Positions 24,084-33,623 of a stretch of DNA of 64,000 bases are shown in pieces. The stretch spans positions 4,216,001 to 4,280,000 of the forward strand of contig NZ_CP009922.3 of the NCBI RefSeq assembly GCF_000993785.3, written 5' to 3'. The notes under the pieces were generated by a model. It made no database searches and was not told the DNA's origin. It was given only the letters and a program-made list of their open reading frames with translations. A program made the translations under genes and the position numbers. The number at the start of each line of letters is the position of its first letter. Within the stretch, counting starts at the first letter, position 1. The DNA is from Streptomyces xiamenensis. GTDB lineage: Bacteria > Actinomycetota > Actinomycetes > Streptomycetales > Streptomycetaceae.

Positions 24084-25294
24084 CCCCCACCCGCCGGGCC
24101 CTCGCCACCACCCTTGCCCTCACCGCCCTACTCGCCACCGCACCCACCGCCCAGGCAGCTGACACCCCCCAACACCCCTGGTACTTCGACACCCTCCGCG
24201 TCGAAGAAATCTGGGAACACACCACCGGCGAAGGCATCACTGTCGCCGTCATCGACACCGGCGTCGACCCGACCCTCCCCGAACTCCAAGGCCAAGTCCT
24301 CGACGGCACCGACGTCATGAGAGATGCCAGGGGATCCCACGCGGATGATGACGGGCACGGGACCGACATGGCTTCCTTGATCGCTGGATCAGGGGGGAAC
24401 GGAGTACAGGGGTTGGCCCCGGGGGCAAAGATCCTCCCCATTCGCGCCAGTACCAATCAACTTGATTTTGATGGAGGAGATCGTTGGGCCGAGGCCATCG
24501 ACTTCGCGGTGGCCGAGGGCGCCCAGATCATCAACATATCGCTGGCAGCCACGGACAACGGAACTGCGGCCACCAGCATGGGTGATTCCATTGCTGAGGC
24601 AACGCGTCAAGGCGTCTTGATCTTTGCCGGCACCGGAAACGACGGTGACACTTACAACACGGCCAAGTTCCCGGCGGCTCTCGACGGAATCGTGGGAGTT
24701 GGAGCCGTGAACGGTGATGGCGAGCGAGAGGGATACTCGACTCACGGCTCTCAGGTCGCCATTGCAGCCCCGGGTGGCAACGTCCCTGGCCATTGCGATG
24801 GTCCTGCCAGCCCGGCTTGTATCCGTGAGGAGGGTGGTACCAGTTCCGCCACCGCTCTCGCTTCCGCCTCCGCCGCGCTGATCTGGTCGCAGCACCCGAA
24901 CTGGACCAAGAACCAGGTCCTGCGCGTGATGCTCAACACCGCCGAACGCCCCGATGACCAGCGACGCGATGACTACACCGGGTACGGCATCGTCCGGCCC
25001 GACCGCGTCGTCATCGACGGGGAAGGCGACCCCGGCGACCCCGACAGCCCGCCCATCTTCCGCGACTGGGAAGCGGCCCTCGATCCTGCTGCCACCCCCG
25101 CTCCCGAACCGGAGGCCGAGACCGGTCCGGCGGACGGTGCCGAGCCCGCCCCCGGACCCGAGGCGGAAGCCGCCGCCACCGGTGAGAACAGCGGCCCGCT
25201 GCCGTGGATCCTCGGTGGCACCGCCGTCGTCCTGGTCGTCGCCGTGACCGGATGGGTGGTGATCCGGCGGCGGTCAGCGTCCGCGGGGGCGTAA
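24080..25294 (+). CDS. Mycosin-like membrane-anchored S8 serine protease
   Basis: A 404-residue subtilisin-type protease: signal peptide (1-26), catalytic Asp59 in VIDTG, His93 in DGHGTDMASLIAG, oxyanion Asn187 in GTGND and Ser255 in GGTSSATALAS. A Pro/Ala/Glu linker leads to one C-terminal membrane helix (residues about 376-397) and a short basic tail. This is the layout of mycosins (MycP), the proteases of type VII secretion systems. It is translationally coupled to the WxG gene. The centre of the gene (about 24310-24850) uses codons much richer in A and T than both ends: 31 of 60 bases are G or C at 24421-24480. That suggests a mosaic origin. Confidence 0.88.
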   Translation: MTPTRRALATTLALTALLATAPTAQAADTPQHPWYFDTLRVEEIWEHTTGEGITVAVIDTGVDPTLPELQGQVLDGTDVMRDARGSHADDDGHGTDMASLIAGSGGNGVQGLAPGAKILPIRASTNQLDFDGGDRWAEAIDFAVAEGAQIINISLAATDNGTAATSMGDSIAEATRQGVLIFAGTGNDGDTYNTAKFPAALDGIVGVGAVNGDGEREGYSTHGSQVAIAAPGGNVPGHCDGPASPACIREEGGTSSATALASASAALIWSQHPNWTKNQVLRVMLNTAERPDDQRRDDYTGYGIVRPDRVVIDGEGDPGDPDSPPIFRDWEAALDPAATPAPEPEAETGPADGAEPAPGPEAEAAATGENSGPLPWILGGTAVVLVVAVTGWVVIRRRSASAGA

Positions 25295-25474
25295 GGAGTC
25301 GGTCCTGGTGGCCGTGACGAAGGACTGCCAGGACGCCGCAGGCAGCAGCAACGTGGCGCAGGTGCGCGCCTTCGTGTCGCGTACGGCCTGGAGGCCGGTC
25401 GGCAGGGGGGCGTGTTCCAGGCAGTTGTTGCCCGTGCTGCTGTAGCTGCTGATGTGCCATCGCACGATCATCAT
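25274..25474 (-). CDS. DUF397-domain small protein, no adjacent XRE partner
   Basis: A 66-residue protein with the DUF397 pattern: WHISSYSSTGNNCLEHA near the start, LQAVRDTK in the middle and ASWQSFVTA near the end. DUF397 proteins usually sit beside, and bind to, an XRE-family regulator such as BldB-like or toxin-antitoxin partners; no such gene is adjacent here. Its 3' end overlaps the mycosin 3' end by 21 bases on the other strand. The ribosome site GAGGAG eight bases before the start is part of a perfect 15-bp inverted repeat. Confidence 0.85.
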   Translation of the reverse strand: MMIVRWHISSYSSTGNNCLEHAPLPTGLQAVRDTKARTCATLLLPAASWQSFVTATRTDSLRPRGR

Positions 25475-25480
25475 GGGTCT

Positions 25481-25522
25481 GCTCCTCTCGGATGATGAGA
25501 TGAGTCCTCATCCGAGAGGAGC
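25481..25522 (-). repeat. 15-bp perfect inverted repeat covering the DUF397 ribosome site
   Basis: GCTCCTCTCGGATGA (25481-25495) and TCATCCGAGAGGAGC (25508-25522) are exact complements around 12 bases. In the DUF397 transcript, the arm next to the start codon contains the GAGGAG ribosome site, so a folded leader would hide it. Confidence 0.8.
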
Positions 25523-25585
25523 AGCCGGAGCGAGCACAAACCGTCTTGTGGTGCGGCGATCAATTAGCGCCAGACGGCCTCTTGT

Positions 25586-25616
25586 ATACGAAAGCGCCGG
25601 TCCGGCGCTCTCGTAT
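25586..25616. terminator. Hairpin terminator downstream of nrdB
   Basis: ATACGAAAGCGCC pairs with GGCGCTCTCGTAT with a single mismatch, six bases after the nrdB stop. It sits between nrdB and the leader of the DUF397 gene. Confidence 0.8.
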
Positions 25617-25621
25617 CCGGA

Positions 25622-26644
25622 TCAGAAGTCGTCGTCGAACGACACGTTCCCCTCGACCGCCACCTGGTAGGCGGAGGCCCGGCGCTCGAAGAAGTTGGTC
25701 AGTTCCTGGACGTCCTGGAGCTCCATGAACGCGAACGGGTTCTCCGAGCCGAACACCGGCTTGATCCCGAGCCGCAGCAGCCGCTGGTCGGCGACGCACT
25801 CCAGGTACTGGCGCATCGACTCGGTGTTCATGCCCGGCAGGCCGTCGCCGCACAGGTCCCGCGCGAACTGGAGTTCCGCCTCGACGGCCTCCTTCAGCAT
25901 GTCGGTGACCTGGCGCTCCAGCTCGTCGTCGAAGAGCTCGGGCTCCTCCCGGCGCACCGTGTCGACGACCTCGAACGCGAAGTTCATGTGCATGGTCTCG
26001 TCACGGAACACCCAGTTGGTGCCCGTCGCCAGGCCGTGCAGCAGACCGCGCGAGCGGAACCAGTACACGTAGGCGAACGCCCCGTAGAAGAACAGCCCTT
26101 CGATGCAGGCCGCGAAGCAGATCAGGTTCAGCAGGAAGCGCCGGCGGTCGGCCTGGTTCTCCAGCCGGTCGATGTTCTCCACCGAGTCCATCCAGCGGAA
26201 GCAGAACTGCGCCTTCTCCCGGATGGACGGGATGTTCTCGACCGCCGCGAAGGCTTCGGCCCGGTCGTCCGGGTCGGGCAGGTACGTGTCCAGCAGCGTC
26301 AGATAGAACTGGACATGCACCGCCTCCTCGAACAGCTGCCGCGACAGGTACAGCCGCGCCTCGGGGGAGTTGATGTGCTTGTAGAGCGTGAGCACCAGGT
26401 TGTTGGCCACGATCGAGTCGCCCGTTGCGAAGAACGCCACCAGCCGGCCGATCATGTGCTGCTCGCCCGGCGACAGCTTCGCCAGGTCCGCGACGTCCGA
26501 GTGGAGGTCGACCTCTTCCACGGTCCAGGTGTTCTTGATGGCGTCCCGGTACCGCTCGTAGAAGTCCGGGTAGCGCATCGGCCGCAGGGTCAGTTCGAAG
26601 CCCGGGTCGAGCAGGTTCTTCGTCTTCTGTGCCTCGGTGGTCAT
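25622..26644 (-). CDS. nrdB: Ribonucleotide reductase class I small subunit
   Basis: A 340-residue radical-generating subunit. Metal-ligand motifs are visible: EEAVHVQFY (Glu-x2-His) and FRDETMHMNFAF (Asp-Glu-x2-His), with the helical ferritin-like core between. It ends in the acidic tail NVSFDDDF, which would dock to the large subunit. The start codon overlaps the nrdA stop by one base (TAATG), so the subunits are made together. No nrdS-type regulator follows, unlike the S. coelicolor operon; a terminator comes directly after. Confidence 0.95.
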   Translation of the reverse strand: MTTEAQKTKNLLDPGFELTLRPMRYPDFYERYRDAIKNTWTVEEVDLHSDVADLAKLSPGEQHMIGRLVAFFATGDSIVANNLVLTLYKHINSPEARLYLSRQLFEEAVHVQFYLTLLDTYLPDPDDRAEAFAAVENIPSIREKAQFCFRWMDSVENIDRLENQADRRRFLLNLICFAACIEGLFFYGAFAYVYWFRSRGLLHGLATGTNWVFRDETMHMNFAFEVVDTVRREEPELFDDELERQVTDMLKEAVEAELQFARDLCGDGLPGMNTESMRQYLECVADQRLLRLGIKPVFGSENPFAFMELQDVQELTNFFERRASAYQVAVEGNVSFDDDF

Positions 26645-29034
26645 TACTGGCATGCCTCGCAGGACTCGGGGTTCTCCAGGGAGCAGGCGACGGCGTCGGC
26701 TTCGGTGACGGCGGCCGGCTGCTGCTGCACGGGGATGGTGGGGGCGGGCGCGGTGGCCGCGGCGGAGCCGCCGCGCGCCGACGCCGCGATCCGGGTGGCG
26801 GGGCGGGACCGCAGGTAGTACGTGGTCTTCAGACCGCTCTTCCACGCGTACGCGTACATCGAGCTGAGCTTGCCGATGGTCGGCGAGGCCATGAACAGGT
26901 TCAGGGACTGCGCCTGGTCGATGAAGGGGGTACGGGCGGCCGCCATGTCGATCAGCGCCCGCTGCGGCAGCTCCCACGCCGTGCGGTACAGGTCGCGCAC
27001 CTCGGCCGGCAGCGACGCGATCCCGTCGATGGAGCCGTTCGCCTCGCGCAGCGCGCCCCGGGTCGCCTCGTTCCACAGCCCCAGCCGCTTCAGCTCCTCG
27101 ACCAGGTAGGTGTTGACCTGGAGGAACTCGCCGCTGAGCGTCTCGCGCTTGAACAGGTTCGACACCTGCGGCTCGATGCACTCATACACGCCGGCGATCG
27201 AGGCGATGGTGGCGGTCGGTGCGATCGCCAGCAGCAGCGAGTTGCGCATGCCGGTGCCGGCGATGCGGGTACGCAGCGCCTCCCACCGCTCCGGCCAGGT
27301 CACCTGGGCGTCGGCGTAGTGGTCGGGGTGCAGGACGCCGCGCGCGGTCCGGGTCTTCTCCCAGTTCTCGAACGGGCCGTGCCGCTCCGCCAGATCGGCG
27401 GAGGTCTCGTAGGCGGCCAGCATGATCCGCTCGGAGATCCGGGTGGACAGCGCCTTCGCCTCGGGGGAGTCGAAGGGCAGGCGCAGCCGGAAGAAGACGT
27501 CCTGGAGGCCCATCAGGCCCAGGCCCACCGGCCGCCAGCGGCTGTTGGAGGCGGCGGCCTCCTTCGTCGGGTAGAAGTTGATGTCCACCACGCGGTCCAG
27601 GAAGGTCACGGCCGTGCGCACGGTGGCGTCGATCCGCTCCCAGTCCATGTCACCGTCGGCGCCCAGGTGCGCGGCCAGGTTGATGGAGCCGAGGTTGCAC
27701 ACGGCGGTCTCGCCGTCGTCCGTGACCTCGATGATCTCGGTGCACAGGTTCGAGGAGTGCACGATCGAGCCGGCCTCGGCCGTCTGGTTGGCGGTACGGT
27801 TCGCGGCGTCCTTGAACGTCATCCAGCCGTTGCCGGTCTGCGCCAGGGTCCGCATCATCCGCGCGTACAGCTGCCGGGCGGGCACCCGCTTGGCGGCGCG
27901 GCCCTCGGCCTCCGCCTTGCGGTAGGCGGCGTCGAACGCGTCGCCCCACAGGTCCACCAGCTCGGGCACCTCGGACGGCGAGAACAGCGACCACTCGGCG
28001 TCGGCCTCCACCCGGCGCATGAACTCGTCCGGGATCCAGTGCGCCAGGTTCAGGTTGTGGGTGCGGCGCGCCTCTTCACCGGTGTTGTCCCGCAGCTCCA
28101 GGAACTCCTCCAGGTCGGCGTGCCAGCTCTCCAGGTACACGCAGGCCGCGCCCTTGCGCCGGCCGCCCTGGTTGACGGCGGCGACCGAGGAGTCCAGGGT
28201 GCGCAGGAACGGCACGATGCCGTTCGACTTGCCGTTGGTGCCGCGGATGAGCGAGCCCCTGGCCCGGATGCGGGAGTAGGACAGGCCGATGCCGCCGGCG
28301 TGCTTGGAGAGCCGCGCGACCTGGTGGTAGCGCTCGTAGATGGAGTCCAGCTCGTCCAGCGGCGAGTCCAGCAGGTAGCAGGAGGACATCTGCGGGTGCC
28401 GGGTGCCGGAGTTGAACAGGGTGGGGGAGGACGGCAGGTAGGCGAGCGAGCTGGTCAGCCCGTACAGCCGTGCCACCTCTTCCAGGGCGCGCTCGGAGCG
28501 GTCCTCGGCGAGGCCGCAGGCCACCCGGAGCAGGAAGTGCTGCGGGGTCTCGATCACCTTGCGGGTGTGCGGGTGGCGCAGCAGGTAGCGGGACTCGACG
28601 GTGCGCAGCCCGAAGTAGCCGAACCGGTCATCCGCGCCGTCCGCGATCGCCTGCTCCACCAGGGCGTTCAGCCGTTCCGCGTGGAGTTCGACGAACTCGG
28701 CGGTGGTGTCGGCGATCAGGCCCTCGCGCTGCCCGGCGGCGATCGAGTCGGAGAAGGTGACCGCGCCCTGCCCGGCGGCTTCCTCGCGCACGGCGAGGGT
28801 GAGCAATCGGGCGGCGAGCCGCGAGTACTCGGGCTCCTCGCCGATGAGGCCGGCGGCGGCCTCGATGGCGAGCGAGCGGAGTTCGGCCGCGTCGGAGTCG
28901 GCCTGCCGGCCGCGGATCACGGCCGCCGTGACCCGCGCGGGGTCGGTGGCGGGCAGATCGGCGGTGAGGTCGCTCACGGTGCGCAGCAGTTCGGCTGAGG
29001 CCGGCTCCGCTGGGGCGACGGGTGCGATGGTCAC
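26644..29034 (-). CDS. nrdA: Ribonucleotide reductase class I large subunit
   Basis: A 796-residue catalytic subunit that reduces ribonucleotides to deoxyribonucleotides. The GTG at 29034 with GGGAGAG upstream is chosen; longer frames would run into the riboswitch. The N-terminal region is an ATP-cone-like segment; the barrel carries STRHPQMSSCYLLDSPLD, CTEIIEVTDDGETAVCNLGSINLA and GLGLMGLQDVFFRL. The C-terminus ends ESCEACQ, the flexible cysteine pair re-reduced by thioredoxin or glutaredoxin. The operon leader has a cobalamin riboswitch and NrdR boxes, so it should be off when vitamin B12 lets the class II enzyme work. Confidence 0.95.
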   Translation of the reverse strand: MTIAPVAPAEPASAELLRTVSDLTADLPATDPARVTAAVIRGRQADSDAAELRSLAIEAAAGLIGEEPEYSRLAARLLTLAVREEAAGQGAVTFSDSIAAGQREGLIADTTAEFVELHAERLNALVEQAIADGADDRFGYFGLRTVESRYLLRHPHTRKVIETPQHFLLRVACGLAEDRSERALEEVARLYGLTSSLAYLPSSPTLFNSGTRHPQMSSCYLLDSPLDELDSIYERYHQVARLSKHAGGIGLSYSRIRARGSLIRGTNGKSNGIVPFLRTLDSSVAAVNQGGRRKGAACVYLESWHADLEEFLELRDNTGEEARRTHNLNLAHWIPDEFMRRVEADAEWSLFSPSEVPELVDLWGDAFDAAYRKAEAEGRAAKRVPARQLYARMMRTLAQTGNGWMTFKDAANRTANQTAEAGSIVHSSNLCTEIIEVTDDGETAVCNLGSINLAAHLGADGDMDWERIDATVRTAVTFLDRVVDINFYPTKEAAASNSRWRPVGLGLMGLQDVFFRLRLPFDSPEAKALSTRISERIMLAAYETSADLAERHGPFENWEKTRTARGVLHPDHYADAQVTWPERWEALRTRIAGTGMRNSLLLAIAPTATIASIAGVYECIEPQVSNLFKRETLSGEFLQVNTYLVEELKRLGLWNEATRGALREANGSIDGIASLPAEVRDLYRTAWELPQRALIDMAAARTPFIDQAQSLNLFMASPTIGKLSSMYAYAWKSGLKTTYYLRSRPATRIAASARGGSAAATAPAPTIPVQQQPAAVTEADAVACSLENPESCEACQ

Positions 29035-29142
29035 GCGATGCTCTCCCTCATATCGCAGGGACACCTTCAGGGGCGACGCACGACGGGCGCATGCGGGCAT
29101 ACGTGTAGCAAGGCAAAGGCTCACATGACGTATACCGCGCAG

Positions 29143-29174
29143 CGTCCGCCGGCCCAGCCCACGAGGCCCGGACG
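29143..29174 (-). terminator. Terminator-like stem of the riboswitch expression platform
   Basis: CGTCCG-CC-GGCC (29143-29154) pairs with GGCC-CGGACG (29165-29174) with a two-base bulge. It lies between the B12 box and the nrdA start, where a ligand-controlled terminator would be expected. No U-run follows, as is common in high-GC genomes. Confidence 0.45.
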
Positions 29175-29185
29175 TTCTCGATACT

Positions 29186-29315
29186 GACGGCAGGTGTTCG
29201 GACTCATGACGGACCATCTGAAATCAGCCCATCACATACCGTTGCGGGACAGTTCCGGAATCACACCGGATTCCCCTGCGACGACAGCGAGCACGAGCAT
29301 ACATCTAGTGCCGAG
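29186..29315 (-). promoter_or_regulatory. Cobalamin (B12) riboswitch upstream of nrdAB
   Basis: On the nrdA strand the leader contains the conserved blocks in order: GGGGAATCCGGTG (near 29275-29263), a matching TTCCGGAACTG arm, TCCCGCAACGGT, and the B12 box AGTCCGAACACCTGCC (29204-29189). CGGCA at 29313-29309 can close the outer helix with TGCCG at 29192-29188. The nrdABS operon of S. coelicolor is known to be controlled by such a riboswitch. Confidence 0.92.
29296..29311 (-). promoter_or_regulatory. NrdR box 2 (proximal)
   Basis: On the nrdA strand this reads GCACTAGATGTATGCT, a diverged form of the ACACWATATATWGTGT-type box. It lies exactly 31 bases from box 1, the three-turn spacing usual for NrdR sites, and overlaps the 5' edge of the riboswitch. 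Confidence 0.6.
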
Positions 29316-29326
29316 GGAAGCGAGCA

Positions 29327-29342
29327 CCACCATATGTAGTGT
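29327..29342 (-). promoter_or_regulatory. NrdR box 1 (distal)
   Basis: On the nrdA strand this reads ACACTACATATGGTGG, close to the palindromic NrdR consensus. With box 2 it should let the ATP/dATP-sensing repressor NrdR bind across the nrdAB promoter. Confidence 0.7.
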
Positions 29343-29360
29343 TCGTCGTCATACTTACGG

Positions 29361-29861
29361 TCACAGCTCACATGCGAACACGTGAAGTGTGACCCCCGGG
29401 AACGGGTCCCAGTCGCGCTCCGGGGCCCGAACGAAGCCGAGCCGCCCGTAGAGTCTGTGCGCTGTGTGCATCTGCGACGAACTGGAGATGACGACACGCC
29501 GTTTCCCGGCCCGGCGCGCCCGGCTCAGACACTCCCGCACCAGCGCCTCGCCGATCCCCCGGCCGCGTGCCTCGTTCCGCACCACCAGCATCCGGAACTC
29601 GGCCTCCTCGGGGCCGTCGGCGACATCGACGTAGGGCCCGCCGTCCAGGACGAGGGTGACGGAGCCCAGCAGCGTGCCGTCGGTGTCCGCCGCCACCAGG
29701 ATCTGGGTGTGCGCGGCCCGCCGGGCGGTGTCGCGCAGCACCTTCAGATACGGATCGGCGGCTCCGTAGGTGAGCAAACCCTCATCGAGGTAGGTGGTGG
29801 CGGTCATCTCGCCGAGCTCGGTCAGTTCGTCGGGCTCGGCGGCTCTGATCATGGTGTCCAT
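29361..29861 (-). CDS. GNAT-family N-acetyltransferase
   Basis: A 166-residue acetyl-CoA-dependent transferase. The acetyl-CoA-binding motif A is MLVVRNEARGRGIGEALVRECLSRAR, followed by the beta strand RRVVISSS and motif B, AHRLYGRLGFVRAPERDW. The acceptor cannot be read from the sequence. Its stop lies only 19 bases from the distal NrdR box, on the same strand as nrdAB, so read-through into the nrd leader is possible. Confidence 0.88.
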   Translation of the reverse strand: MDTMIRAAEPDELTELGEMTATTYLDEGLLTYGAADPYLKVLRDTARRAAHTQILVAADTDGTLLGSVTLVLDGGPYVDVADGPEEAEFRMLVVRNEARGRGIGEALVRECLSRARRAGKRRVVISSSSQMHTAHRLYGRLGFVRAPERDWDPFPGVTLHVFACEL

Positions 29862-29943
29862 GCCGTCAGTATGTGGCGGCTGTTCGATGTCCCGTACGGC
29901 AATATCGGCCGAGGCCAGGGGTCCCGGGGCGGGCGGACGCGCC

Positions 29944-30185
29944 TCAGCAGCAGCCGGCGCCGGCGCCCGGCTCGGAGGCCCTGGCGTCCATCCGCATCCG
30001 TTCGAACTCGCGCCGGCTCAGAACCCGTACCGTCGGGTCCTGGGCCCGGGCGCGGGCCGTGTAGCGGTCGTACGCGCTCTCGCCGGTGACCTCGCGCACG
30101 TACCAGCGCAGCCAGCCGCCGACCCGGCGCGCGGTACGGGCCACCGTGGTAGTCCGTACCGCGCCGGTCGTACCGTCCGTCGCGG

Positions 30186-30189
<4 letters not shown>
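29944..30189 (-). CDS. YbdD/YjiX-family small protein, CstA partner
   Basis: An 81-residue protein with the family core GGWLRWYVREVTGESAYDRYTAR and REFERMRMDARASEPGAGAGCC, ending in two cysteines. Its start overlaps the cstA stop by ATGA. In enterobacteria such proteins (YbdD, YjiX) accompany CstA-type carriers and are needed for pyruvate uptake. Confidence 0.88.
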
Positions 30190-32444
<2,255 letters not shown>

Positions 32445-32547
32445 CGCCCGACAGAGGGCGAATCTAGGGCAGCGGCGGCCGGATGACCATGGGGCGGTGC
32501 GGGATTGAGGAGCGTCTTCACCGACTCATCGCGTCGTGATCATGAAC

Positions 32548-33357
32548 TCATGACGCGGACGATGCCGCCGGAGGGGCGGGGGAGGGCGGTGCTGGCCGCT
32601 CCAGATTGGCCACGAACTTGTAGCGGTCGCCCCGGTAGACCGAGCGCACCCACTCCACCGGCTCCCCGTCCGTGGCGAAGGAGTGCCGCGACAGCATCAG
32701 CATCGGCAGCCCCACATCGGTGCCCAGCAGCCCCGCCTCGCGCGGATTGGCCAGCGAGGTCTCGATGGTCTCCTCGGCGCGCGCCAGGTGCACCCCGTAC
32801 ACCTCGGCCAGCGCCGTGTACAGCGAGGTGAACCGCACCAGGGAGCGGCGAAGCGCGGGGAACCGCTCCTGGGACAGGTGGGTGGTCTCCAGCGCCATCG
32901 GCTCGCCGCTGGCCAGCCGCAGCCGCTCGATGCGCAGCACCCGGCCGCCCTCGGGCAGGCCGAGCAGCCGGGACAGCCGTTCGTCGGCGGTGACGTAGCC
33001 GATGTCGAGCAGCTGGGAGGTGGGTTCCAGGCCCTGGGCGCGCATGTCCTCGGTGTAGGAGGTGAGTTGCAGCGCCTGGGAGACCTTTGGCTTGGCCACG
33101 AAGGTGCCCTTGCCCTGGATGCGCTCCAGCCGTCCCTCGACGACCAGTTCCTGCAGGGCCTGGCGCACGGTGGTGCGGGAGGTGTCGAACTCGATCGCGA
33201 GGGATCGCTCCGGCGGCACCGGGGTGCCAGGTGGCAGGGTCTCGGTCATCCGCAGCAGATGCCGCTTGAGCCGGTAGTACTTGGGGACCCGCGCGGTACG
33301 GTTCCGGTCGGTGCCCTCGGTTCCGGCGGCCGGTGCCGTGCTTCCTTCGCCCGCCAT
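32548..33357 (-). CDS. dasR: GntR/HutC-family amino-sugar regulator DasR
   Basis: A 269-residue global repressor. The N-terminal winged helix reads [41 protein letters not shown], and the UTRA sensor domain holds [38 protein letters not shown] and [27 protein letters not shown]. It is nearly the same as S. coelicolor DasR, which binds dre sites and is released by glucosamine-6-phosphate. The ATG at 33357 has GGAAGGA upstream and gives the usual N-terminus ending in [12 protein letters not shown]. It is divergent from dasA, with two dre sites in the spacer. Confidence 0.95.
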   Translation of the reverse strand: MAGEGSTAPAAGTEGTDRNRTARVPKYYRLKRHLLRMTETLPPGTPVPPERSLAIEFDTSRTTVRQALQELVVEGRLERIQGKGTFVAKPKVSQALQLTSYTEDMRAQGLEPTSQLLDIGYVTADERLSRLLGLPEGGRVLRIERLRLASGEPMALETTHLSQERFPALRRSLVRFTSLYTALAEVYGVHLARAEETIETSLANPREAGLLGTDVGLPMLMLSRHSFATDGEPVEWVRSVYRGDRYKFVANLERPAPPSPAPPAASSAS

Positions 33358-33514
33358 GGCCCGTCCTTCCCCGTAGTGGTGCGGTGCTGTCACCGGCTCC
33401 TCCGTTTTTCGCAGCTGACATCGTGGCACGGTCCGAACAGACGCGGTGTCGGCGGACAGGTGTCGGTCCGGTAACGGACGGACGAGGCCCGCTTGTGGAC
33501 CCTTGACACCTCTC

Positions 33515-33530
33515 CTTGGTCTAGTCCAGG
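33515..33530. promoter_or_regulatory. dre site 1 (DasR operator)
   Basis: CTTGGTCTAGTCCAGG matches the dre consensus ACTGGTCTAGACCAGT at 12 of 16 positions. It lies 94 bases upstream of the dasA start. Confidence 0.85.
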
Positions 33531-33539
33531 CTCCGTGCA

Positions 33540-33555
33540 ACTGGTCTACACCTCT
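33540..33555. promoter_or_regulatory. dre site 2 (DasR operator)
   Basis: ACTGGTCTACACCTCT has an intact left half ACTGGTCTA and a weaker right half. Its centre is 25 bases from that of site 1, so the two could be bound side by side at the dasA promoter. Confidence 0.8.
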
Positions 33556-33623
33556 TGTTCCTTCACTACTAACCACCGCTCCCGGCACGGGTGTCAAGGG
33601 GCGGATGCCCCGAGGAGGGTCAC

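Noticed and set aside
29035..29217. Longer start for nrdA, giving an 857-residue protein
   Set aside because: The added 61 codons run through the riboswitch expression platform and reach the B12 box, and they have no family likeness. The GTG at 29034 has its own ribosome site.
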